Shown: positions 1 through 7,016 of the stretch, one piece after another
Layout: each line of letters starts with the position of its first letter
Numbering within the stretch: position 1 is the first letter of the stretch
Assembly: GCF_005943945.1 (NCBI RefSeq)
Contig: NZ_CP040710.1
Location: 4,013,501 to 4,077,500 of the forward strand
DNA from: Aggregatimonas sangjinii
Lineage (GTDB): Bacteria > Bacteroidota > Bacteroidia > Flavobacteriales > Flavobacteriaceae
DNA: 64,000 nt
Direction of reading: 5' to 3'
Made by a program: the position numbers and the translations under genes
The notes under the pieces: model-generated
What the model saw: the letters and a program-made list of their open reading frames with translations, nothing else
The model's database searches: none
Told to the model about the DNA's origin: nothing

Positions 1-2204
1 TCGACCAGATAATTTAAATCGGAGCGATGTCGCACATGCGCTACCCAAGGGGCATACCATTCATAAATGGTATCCCATGGCGCACCATGTACATTGTCTA
101 CATAAAGGAAATCACGCATAAAGCGCCAGCCTTCCTTGAATATTTGCCGATATTCCTGTGTTGGGTCTATCTCTACTTTAATGGCTATGGGCAAGTTGTC
201 TTTGCTGGCATCGGGCTTAGCATCGGTAGCTGAAAGTAGCCAAGCGCCTTTTTGGTTCAATAGGATGTTCTTTCTGTCGAAAGAAACGACCATTTCCGAA
301 ACTTCGGCAGCATACTCCTCGGCCTTCATTTTTTCGATGTCGTACTTGTGTACCTTGAATCCTTTTTCATTGGGAACAGACTCTGCAACGAAAATGGTGT
401 TTTTAGGTCCTTTGGCAAGTGACACGTAATTACGTTCGTCCAATTTCATGGCTACGGTACGGTTGAAAATGTTCTCGGCATCCAATTTTACCGTAACGGG
501 TTCTGATTCGGTATCTTCCGCTTTTTTATTCTTTTTGCCCTTCTTTTTATCCTTGTCCGACGATTCTTCTTTCTTCAATTCTTCCTCATCGGTTTTTGGT
601 AGGTTCGGAGCGCTATCTGTCTTGGACATTACAATTGCATATAGACTGCGCGTAAGATTGGTATCGTACGAACTCATATCTAACCAGCCCGACTGTAAGC
701 CATAATTAGTACTGGCCAAAAAATACAGGTATTTGCCGTTCTCATCCCAAACAGGGCTGATCGCATCGGCCATACCATCGGTTAGTTGAACGGTTTGATT
801 TGTTTTGATGTTGTATCCGAAAATAGCTTTAAAATGGCTTTTCAATTGTTTCGGGTAGGCAATCCATTTGCTATCCGGCGACCAAACGGGATTCATCGTA
901 CGATTCGGGTGTGCATAGTTATCCGTTGCTATTTTTTCCGTATTCCCGGACCGCAAATCGATAACCCAAATTGAATAATCGGTATCGGAATAAGCAATGT
1001 AATTGCCATCGGGGGACCAATCAGGTTGAAAATAAAATGTAGGATCGGGCAGGGTGTAATATTTATGATTGCCTCCATCCTGATCGGAGACAGCCAATTC
1101 GTATTCCCCATTTTTATCGGAAAACCAAGCGATTTTATCTCCTTTGGGGGACCAGACCGGGGCTCTATCGGCAACTCCGGAAGAATTCGTTAGATTTCGC
1201 CAGGTACCGTTCTCTTTGGGTACGGTAAAAATCTCTCCACGATGCTCGAAAATGGCGCGTTTCCCGGTCGGTGATATATTGGCATTGGATAATTGACCGG
1301 CATTGACGGCCTCCCATCGTGGGCGGGCAAAATTCATGTCACCGTTTACGGTAATGCTCAATTGTTTTGCTTCACCCGTTTGCGGATTCAATAGGTGCAG
1401 ATAGCCCCCTTGTTCATAAACCATATGATTCCCACCGGCATCCAAACTTTTCACATCGAACTTTTTGTGAAACGTAATCTGATCTTCCTTTCCGGTCTCG
1501 GTATCGAACGACCAAATGTTACTTGCAAAATCCCTTTCCGAGAGATAATAAACAACCTTATTGTTCAACCACACGGGGTCTAAATGACGTTCTTTGGTTG
1601 TTTGGGGTATGGTCGTCAATTCCTTCGTCTCCCTATTTAATATCCAAATCGGTACGGCCTGCCCTCCTCGATAATTGCGCCATTCTGCATCCCACGCTCG
1701 CAATGGCACATAGGCAATATGCTTCCCATCGGGTGAAATTTCACCGAATGCGGCGTTGGGCAAATCGATGGCCGTTGGCAAACCACCTTTCACAGGCACA
1801 CTGTAAAATCTATCGGTAAGTGTAGGTTTTGCTTCTCTTCCGGAACGGAATAAAACGTCACCTTCGGGCGTCCACCCTTGTACGAAATCGCCACTTGGGT
1901 GAAAGGTAAGTCTTTTAGGCTCACCACCTTCAGAAGGAATAACATAGACGTCTATATTACCATCGTATTCGGCGGTAAAGGCAATCTGCTTGCCATCCGG
2001 TGAGAAATGCGGAGAAGATTCGTACCCTTTATTGCTGGTCAATCTCATGGCCTGCCCACCGTTCAATGAAGTTTTCCAAAGGTCATTGGCATAAACGAAG
2101 ACAATCGCCTCGTCAGAAACAGTGGGTTCGCGTAGCAGTTGCGTGCCTTGGGCAAAAGTCGATAGCGTAATAAAAAGAGTGGCAAGTGTAGAAAAAATTC
2201 TCAT
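1..2204 (-). CDS. Tricorn-like S41 protease, N-terminal part (cut by window edge)
   Basis: The frame opens at an ATG (complement of 2202-2204) and stays open for 734 codons to the window edge, so the C-terminal part is missing. The start gives a signal peptide ending ..LSTFAQ. The visible part is made of TolB/PD40-type propeller repeats with recurring SPDGK.IAY or SPTGKRAIF motifs, as in the two beta-propellers of tricorn-protease homologues. A lysine-rich, low-complexity acidic/basic insert lies around residues 520-545. In the family the PDZ and S41 serine peptidase domains follow the propellers; they would lie outside this window, so peptidase activity is inferred. Probably a periplasmic protease acting on peptides. 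The gene is divergent from the SnoaL-like gene at 2339. Confidence 0.85.
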   Translation of the reverse strand, partial: MRIFSTLATLFITLSTFAQGTQLLREPTVSDEAIVFVYANDLWKTSLNGGQAMRLTSNKGYESSPHFSPDGKQIAFTAEYDGNIDVYVIPSEGGEPKRLTFHPSGDFVQGWTPEGDVLFRSGREAKPTLTDRFYSVPVKGGLPTAIDLPNAAFGEISPDGKHIAYVPLRAWDAEWRNYRGGQAVPIWILNRETKELTTIPQTTKERHLDPVWLNNKVVYYLSERDFASNIWSFDTETGKEDQITFHKKFDVKSLDAGGNHMVYEQGGYLHLLNPQTGEAKQLSITVNGDMNFARPRWEAVNAGQLSNANISPTGKRAIFEHRGEIFTVPKENGTWRNLTNSSGVADRAPVWSPKGDKIAWFSDKNGEYELAVSDQDGGNHKYYTLPDPTFYFQPDWSPDGNYIAYSDTDYSIWVIDLRSGNTEKIATDNYAHPNRTMNPVWSPDSKWIAYPKQLKSHFKAIFGYNIKTNQTVQLTDGMADAISPVWDENGKYLYFLASTNYGLQSGWLDMSSYDTNLTRSLYAIVMSKTDSAPNLPKTDEEELKKEESSDKDKKKGKKNKKAEDTESEPVTVKLDAENIFNRTVAMKLDERNYVSLAKGPKNTIFVAESVPNEKGFKVHKYDIEKMKAEEYAAEVSEMVVSFDRKNILLNQKGAWLLSATDAKPDASKDNLPIAIKVEIDPTQEYRQIFKEGWRFMRDFLYVDNVHGAPWDTIYEWYAPWVAHVRHRSDLNYLV

Positions 2205-2338
2205 GGCGTTCAGCTTTAAGCCCTGAAATTAGGTAAAATACGAGGGAAGAACAACCTCTTCAAAATTTTGACCTAACGTCTTGTCAAACATATCGATATA
2301 TCGTATTTTGATGGACTAATCAATTAAAAAATAAAATC

Positions 2339-2707
2339 ATGAACACACAGGAAATCGCAACTAAATTAGTGAACTGGTGCAAGGAAGGGGATTTTGAAAA
2401 ACCCTATCAGGAACTCTATAGTCCAAAAATAGTAAGTATCGAAAATGATGGGAAAGGCGAAAATGGTATCGCCGAAGGTTTCGAAGGAGTTCAGAAAAAA
2501 GGAGAATGGTGGAAAGAGAATTTTGAGGTACACAGCACCGAGGTTTCAGAGCCTATCGTAGCGGATAATTGGTTCTCGGTAAAATTCAACATGGATACCA
2601 CACATAGGCCATCAGGGCACCGTTCAAACATGTCCGAAATCGCAGTTTACGAAGTAAAGGAAGGGAAAATCGTGAAGGAGCAGTTTTTTTATGACGAAGA
2701 CAACTAA
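2339..2707 (+). CDS. SnoaL-like / NTF2-fold protein
   Basis: This 122-residue protein has no signal peptide and fits the small NTF2-like (SnoaL-like) fold: an N-terminal helix (EIATKLVNWCKEGDF), a YSPKIVSIE strand region, then a beta sheet ending in EGKIVKEQFFYD. This pattern is typical of stand-alone SnoaL-like cytosolic proteins of unknown substrate. The ATG lies behind an A-rich leader, normal for Bacteroidota. It stands alone between the divergent protease gene and the tetR-SDR pair; no operon partner is evident. The fold call is fairly safe, but no specific reaction can be named. Confidence 0.75.
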   Translation: MNTQEIATKLVNWCKEGDFEKPYQELYSPKIVSIENDGKGENGIAEGFEGVQKKGEWWKENFEVHSTEVSEPIVADNWFSVKFNMDTTHRPSGHRSNMSEIAVYEVKEGKIVKEQFFYDEDN

Positions 2708-2750
2708 TTCGCTATTTGTACTAAGTGGGTATCTAAAAAGTCCTTTCAGC

Positions 2751-2827
2751 CGTCTTTGCGAGGCACGAAGCAATCTGTAACTCGTTGGTATCAATAGACA
2801 GATTACTTCGCCTTGCTCGTAATGACG
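2751..2827. repeat. REP-like inverted repeat
   Basis: Two imperfect inverted arms, 2751-2778 and 2798-2827, can pair (left arm begins CGTCTTTGCGAG and ends GAAGCAATCTGT; the right arm is its near complement ending GTAATGACG). The sequence resembles the widespread dispersed CGTCATTGCGAGG...GAAGCAATCTG element of bacterial genomes. It sits in the spacer between the SnoaL-like gene and tetR. Confidence 0.7.
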
Positions 2828-2920
2828 TAAAGGTTATATCTTTTAGACATCCTCTTTTTTTAATTGTCCTCATCTAGACCGTTTATCCATAGAAAAAATT
2901 AAAATAAAGTTAAATCATTT

Positions 2921-2949
2921 TTTGAAACGATTGTTTCAATATATATTTG
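2921..2949 (+). promoter_or_regulatory. tetR promoter with TetR-type operator
   Basis: A TTTG at 2921-2924 and TATATTTG at 2942-2949 (17-base spacer) fit the Bacteroidota promoter form. A palindrome TTGAAAC-GATT-GTTTCAA at 2922-2939 fills the space between the two boxes, so a bound repressor would block RNA polymerase. The same 7-4-7 palindrome recurs before the SDR gene at 3567-3584. Confidence 0.7.
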
Positions 2950-2967
2950 TACTGAACGTAACTTGGA

Positions 2968-3549
2968 ATGGCTAGGATTGAAGAGTTTGACAGGGACACC
3001 GTATTGCTCAATGCAATGAACGTATTCTGGGAAAAGGGATACAACGGCACCTCTATGCAGGATTTGGTGGAGCGAACCGGCTTGAATCGTTCGAGTATCT
3101 ATAACTCCTTCGGCTCCAAACTTGAACTTTACCAGCATACCCTGAAGCACTATCAGAAAAGTAGTGGGGTGCATTTTCAGAGAGCACTGATGAAAGCAAA
3201 AAACCCTTTGGAGGCGATCCGTTTTATTTTCGAGGGCTTTTTGCCCGAAATTATAAGTGACCCGGGAAATAAAGGCTGTTTTTCAATGAACTGCATGGCA
3301 GAAATGGGAAATCAGGATCAGGATATCGAAAAATGGTTAATGGATACTCAGCGACATACCTTATCCCTCTTTAAGGATTTGATCGCCGATGGGCAGGCAC
3401 AAGGCACTATCAATTCAGACCAAGATAGTACAGCATATGCCTATCATATTTTCAATGCTTTTCAAGGTTTTCGAATGACCGGCATTTTGGTAAAGGATAG
3501 GAAGGTATTGCAACAAATCATAGATAACGCGATTAAGGTAATTACCTAG
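2968..3549 (+). CDS. TetR/AcrR-family transcriptional repressor
   Basis: The 193-residue protein starts with a classic TetR DNA-binding domain: DTVLLNAMNVFWEKGYNGTSMQDLVERTGLNRSSIYNSFGSK carries the helix-turn-helix at about residues 28-50. The remainder is an all-helical ligand/dimerisation domain, which contains a CFSMNCMAEM segment seen in the AcrR-like subgroup (TetR_C_16/YezE-like). It probably represses itself and the SDR gene 53 bases downstream, since both promoters carry the same palindrome. The inducer is unknown; this subgroup commonly senses reactive electrophiles or small aromatics, which is only a guess here. Confidence 0.9.
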   Translation: MARIEEFDRDTVLLNAMNVFWEKGYNGTSMQDLVERTGLNRSSIYNSFGSKLELYQHTLKHYQKSSGVHFQRALMKAKNPLEAIRFIFEGFLPEIISDPGNKGCFSMNCMAEMGNQDQDIEKWLMDTQRHTLSLFKDLIADGQAQGTINSDQDSTAYAYHIFNAFQGFRMTGILVKDRKVLQQIIDNAIKVIT

Positions 3550-3566
3550 AATTTTTTTAACTTATT

Positions 3567-3584
3567 TTGAAATGAACGTTTCAA
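3567..3584 (+). promoter_or_regulatory. Second TetR-type operator, before the SDR gene
   Basis: TTGAAAT-GAAC-GTTTCAA has the same arm length and spacer as the operator at 2922-2939, and the flanks extend the symmetry to TTTTGAAA/TTTCAAAA. It lies 18 bases before the SDR start codon. Matching operators before regulator and neighbour imply co-repression. Confidence 0.65.
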
Positions 3585-3602
3585 AATACAAACATTTATT
3601 AT

Positions 3603-4352
3603 ATGAATAGATTTAAAGACAAAGTAGTTGTGATTTCGGGTGGAAACTCCGGAATCGGATTGGAAACCGTGAAGGGTTTTTTACAGGAAGGTGCCAAAGT
3701 GGTATTCTCGGGGCGTAGGCAGGAAGCCTTGGACGAGGTGTCGGAAACCTTGTCAGGAGATTTCAAGACGGTGCTGGCAGATCAGGCCAAACCCGGCGAT
3801 AACAAAAAATTGATTGATGAAGCCGTAGGCGCCTACGGTAAAATAGACGTGCTTTTTGCAAATGCCGGTGTCGCTTTCTTTGCTCCGGCAGACCAAATTG
3901 ATGAAGACCATTTTGACATGCAGTTCAATATCAACATCAAAGGCCCCATGTTCTTGGTAAAACACGCGATTCCGAATCTGAAAGATGGGGGAACAATTAT
4001 TTTCAATACCTCCATAGTGCACCAAAAAGGCTTTGATGGTGGGTCTGTGTACAGTGCTACCAAAGGAGCGTTGCGCGCCTACAACAGGGTGCTGACCACT
4101 GAATTGGCCCCTCGTCAAATACGTGTAAATTCGATTGCACCGGGACCCATAGGTACTCCGATTTACGATAAAATGGATATGCCCAAAGAAGCGGTGGATG
4201 CCATGGGAGAAGCCTTTGCGGCCAACGTACCATTAAAACGTTTCGGAGAATCGAAGGAGATTGCCGATGCGGTCCTGTTTTTGGCTTCCAGTGAAGCAAG
4301 CTACATTAACGGAATAGAGTTATCCATTGATGGTGGTATGAGTCAGGTGTAA
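3603..4352 (+). CDS. SDR-family NAD(P)-dependent oxidoreductase
   Basis: A classical short-chain dehydrogenase of 249 residues. The cofactor motif GGNSGIG is at 13-19, NAG at 87-89, and the catalytic tetrad reads N111, S137, Y150 and K154 (YSATK). The C-terminus ends in the usual SIDGG segment. Arg38-Arg39 after the second strand suggests NADPH preference. The substrate is unknown. It follows the TetR gene in the same direction and shares its operator, so the pair looks like an inducible detoxification or carbonyl-reduction unit. Confidence 0.92.
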   Translation: MNRFKDKVVVISGGNSGIGLETVKGFLQEGAKVVFSGRRQEALDEVSETLSGDFKTVLADQAKPGDNKKLIDEAVGAYGKIDVLFANAGVAFFAPADQIDEDHFDMQFNINIKGPMFLVKHAIPNLKDGGTIIFNTSIVHQKGFDGGSVYSATKGALRAYNRVLTTELAPRQIRVNSIAPGPIGTPIYDKMDMPKEAVDAMGEAFAANVPLKRFGESKEIADAVLFLASSEASYINGIELSIDGGMSQV

Positions 4353-4417
4353 CCCGATAATACCTTATTGAACAATAGTGTCAGAATGGTTTTCACCGTT
4401 TTGCTTTCAACTATTTA

Positions 4418-4444
4418 AACCCATAGTGCCAAGCACTATGGGTT
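4418..4444. terminator. Hairpin terminator between convergent genes
   Basis: A perfect 12-base-pair stem, AACCCATAGTGC with GCACTATGGGTT, and a CAA loop lie between the SDR stop and the end of the fasciclin gene. It has only a weak T run but is placed to serve both converging transcripts. Confidence 0.75.
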
Positions 4445-4476
4445 CTGTTATTAGGATTAGTTTTCGCACTTGATTT

Positions 4477-6189
4477 CTAGAGGTCGTTCAAACGCTCTGT
4501 AAAGTCCCTTTTCAACAGCACAAGGTCGGTAATGTGTATTAAACTAGTCTGCCCACCTATATCGGTAACCCCTTCGGCGCAAGCGGGTATACCTTCGCCC
4601 ACTACTATATCGGCCTCCTTTATCCGCGCCTCTCGATTAAAATCGTCCCTGATGGTGATTACGAGTGCAGCTGCGTCTCCTATAGTACGGACTTCATTGC
4701 GAACATCCGGGAACTTGGGAACTTGCGGGTTGATCAAGCGCGCTGGATACACTTGGGACCTTCCCGATTCAACAAGCGTCTCGGAACAGAGATAGCTTGA
4801 GGAATGCTGATGTAAAATAATATCGGCTAGAATTTCCAGTTCTTCTGGAGTATTAAAATCATCTAACGAATTATATTCGGTCCCCAAGATTTCAAAAAGT
4901 GCTGTGAACGCTTCATTGTCAGGCGCAAAAAATGTACTTATGTTGACGTCCCCCACTTCAAGCTCCGCTGAATACTCAAAAGAAACCTCTGTTTTTTCGA
5001 TTGCTTGAACCAATACGGACAGTGATGGATAGTTGCGTAGTACACTAGGGATATTTCGAGTATCCCCTGCGGTCTCATCCGGAGCAAAGGCATCGTAAAA
5101 TGCTATAGGCCTTAGTACAATATTTATCGTGTGCACAATATTGCCACCTGCCGGTCTATCAGCATTCATAACAAATCCTGCCGATCTGGTATCCCTAACT
5201 TGTAAGCTGCTTGTTTGCGTGCCTATGGTAATGTTTTCGTCTAACAAGGTCATCAGTTCTTCTCCGTTTTGCGTAAAAGAATTCACAGGGCGCACGCCGG
5301 CCGGAGCCGTATGAAAACGCAACGCATTCCGGAACACCTCTTTTTCTTCCTCAGTATCAAAATCCTCGATACTATTGTATTCATCTCCTAATTCTGCAAA
5401 AAGCGAATTGAATGCCTCATTTGTCGGGGCAAATAGTGTTGCACCCTCTAATCTTGACGCTGCGAATCGGTTTTTGCGGCCAGTAGTGCCATTTCCAAAT
5501 AGTTCATCTTCCATTCCCAAGGCTATAATAGCTTCTAAAAGGGTGCTGAGAGCGTCATCCGACTCAAGTACTTCCCTTATTTCGTTTGCCTCCGGTCTGT
5601 TCTCTACAGCTTCAATAACAACATTAGGAGTCAGCACTTTATCCACATAATGTATGATACCGTTTTTTGCTAAAATATCCGTTCGCACGATCTTTCCAGG
5701 AACATCGGTTGCATCTTCAAGAACAACTTCACCCATACTACCGACGATTAATTTCTCACCCAATACCGTAGTCAGTTCATCACCCTCCTCTAAATCGGAA
5801 GATTTTAGAACACTACCGGCAACAAGATGGTATTTAAGTATTCCAGACCATAGCGCTAGCTCGTCTTCAGAAAATACAAGATTGCCCTGCGCGTCTATAT
5901 TTAGGGCCAAAGGAGTATCGGAATCATTGATCGGTGCAAAAAGTGTAAACTTACTTTCGCCATCTAGACTCTCGCCTAAAGAACTGCCTGTATTACTATC
6001 GACTGTTTCAATTATTTTTTTGATTACACTTAGCGATTCGCTCTCTGAAATCCTATCTAATATGGTTTGCGTTACCTCCTTGTCGGCTTCCGATACGGTA
6101 TTATCATCTTTGGTACAAGCCAAAAACAAGCAGGTTATTAGGAAAGTTGCAAGGAGTTTTTTCATCTGATTTTTAAAATTAGCATTCAT
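4477..6189 (-). CDS. Fasciclin (FAS1) lipoprotein with three repeats
   Basis: A 570-residue exported lipoprotein. The N-terminus ends in a lipobox (TCLFLAC), and an alternative ATG at 6165 gives the more usual MKKLLATF start. Three FAS1 domains follow, roughly residues 45-190, 205-360 and 380-560. Each has the recognisable TLFAPINDSD / TLFAPTNEAF / TFFAPDNEAF H1 motif and a later strand (LKYHLVAGSV, LRFHTAPAG, ILHQHSSSY) of the H2 type. FAS1 proteins act in adhesion at cell surfaces. It is monocistronic, transcribed toward the SDR gene. Confidence 0.9.
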   Translation of the reverse strand: MNANFKNQMKKLLATFLITCLFLACTKDDNTVSEADKEVTQTILDRISESESLSVIKKIIETVDSNTGSSLGESLDGESKFTLFAPINDSDTPLALNIDAQGNLVFSEDELALWSGILKYHLVAGSVLKSSDLEEGDELTTVLGEKLIVGSMGEVVLEDATDVPGKIVRTDILAKNGIIHYVDKVLTPNVVIEAVENRPEANEIREVLESDDALSTLLEAIIALGMEDELFGNGTTGRKNRFAASRLEGATLFAPTNEAFNSLFAELGDEYNSIEDFDTEEEKEVFRNALRFHTAPAGVRPVNSFTQNGEELMTLLDENITIGTQTSSLQVRDTRSAGFVMNADRPAGGNIVHTINIVLRPIAFYDAFAPDETAGDTRNIPSVLRNYPSLSVLVQAIEKTEVSFEYSAELEVGDVNISTFFAPDNEAFTALFEILGTEYNSLDDFNTPEELEILADIILHQHSSSYLCSETLVESGRSQVYPARLINPQVPKFPDVRNEVRTIGDAAALVITIRDDFNREARIKEADIVVGEGIPACAEGVTDIGGQTSLIHITDLVLLKRDFTERLNDL

Positions 6190-6513
6190 GTATAATATGT
6201 TTAATGTATTACGATTTGATTAGACCTCTTGGTAATAAAAATTGAAGAAATTGATGTTAGCGTATAACTCCTCATACGAGGTTTGAAATGTCTCTCGATT
6301 GGACACCCAAGGTTTGCTGTTTGAAAAGGAAGTATCGGCAACATGCACATTAATGCGCCTATTACTAAAAAGTAAACAAGAAGCTTTTAAAAAAAGTGCG
6401 AGAAACTAAAACCATTGCTGAAACCCGCATCCTATCTTTCAATAGAGGTAGTTTTGCATGTATCTAAAACACTGGATTTTCACCAATTGATGTTCAAAAT
6501 TACATGCGATGGG
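6190..6513. other. Intergenic stretch, divergent promoters only
   Basis: About 320 AT-rich bases separate the divergent fasciclin and DUF423 genes. No ORF, RNA or strong hairpin was seen; it presumably holds the leader and promoter of the fasciclin gene. Confidence 0.5.
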
Positions 6514-6521
6514 TATCTTTG
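6514..6521 (+). promoter_or_regulatory. -7 box TATCTTTG before the DUF423 gene
   Basis: TATCTTTG matches TAnnTTTG and ends 16 bases before ATG 6538. It leaves too little room for the TTG codon at 6529 to be a comfortable start, which supports starting at 6538. No clear -33 box was found. Confidence 0.5.
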
Positions 6522-6537
6522 AGGAAAATTGAAATTT

Positions 6538-6924
6538 ATGGTCTTGATATCTCAATGTTTAGGTGCACTTTATGGTTTGCTCGCAGTTATTTTTGGTGCT
6601 TTTGGAGCCCACGCCTTAAAGAAACGGTTTTCCGAAGCACAATTACAAAGTTTTGAAACTGGGGTAAAATACCAGATGTACCATGCCATCGTGCTACTTA
6701 TGCTAGGTTTTAACCTCAACTTAGAAACATCCCTTGAACGCTATATGGTCTATTGTTTTGCTCTGGGCACCTTTCTCTTTTGCTTTAGTATCTACGGGTT
6801 GACATTAAGTGCATCCAAAGGGAAAAAATTGGGCTTTCTGGGTCCCATTACTCCTCTAGGCGGACTATTGCTTGTAGCGGGCTGGGGAATGTTGTTGTAT
6901 TCTTTTATTCGGAATTTGGTTTGA
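6538..6924 (+). CDS. DUF423 small membrane protein
   Basis: A 128-residue, four-helix membrane protein of the DUF423 (YgdD/TMEM256-like) family. The hallmark GALYGLLAVIFGAFGAHALKK is followed by FETGVKYQMYHAIVLLML and PITPLGGLLLVAGW, all conserved family segments. An in-frame TTG at 6529 would add three residues, but the ATG at 6538 fits both the promoter and the usual family N-terminus. Molecular function is not established for the family. It appears monocistronic. Confidence 0.88.
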   Translation: MVLISQCLGALYGLLAVIFGAFGAHALKKRFSEAQLQSFETGVKYQMYHAIVLLMLGFNLNLETSLERYMVYCFALGTFLFCFSIYGLTLSASKGKKLGFLGPITPLGGLLLVAGWGMLLYSFIRNLV

Positions 6925-7016
6925 TCGAAGTGAAATGAAATACTAAACGCATCAACTTCTAACCCTATACTCTTTTTTGTTCCCACCATTCCAGATTACT
7001 CACCACTCATAACTTT

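Noticed and set aside
5654-6169. 171-codon ORF antisense to the fasciclin gene
   Set aside because: Ser-rich mirror frame of a three-domain FAS1 protein; no family features or promoter.
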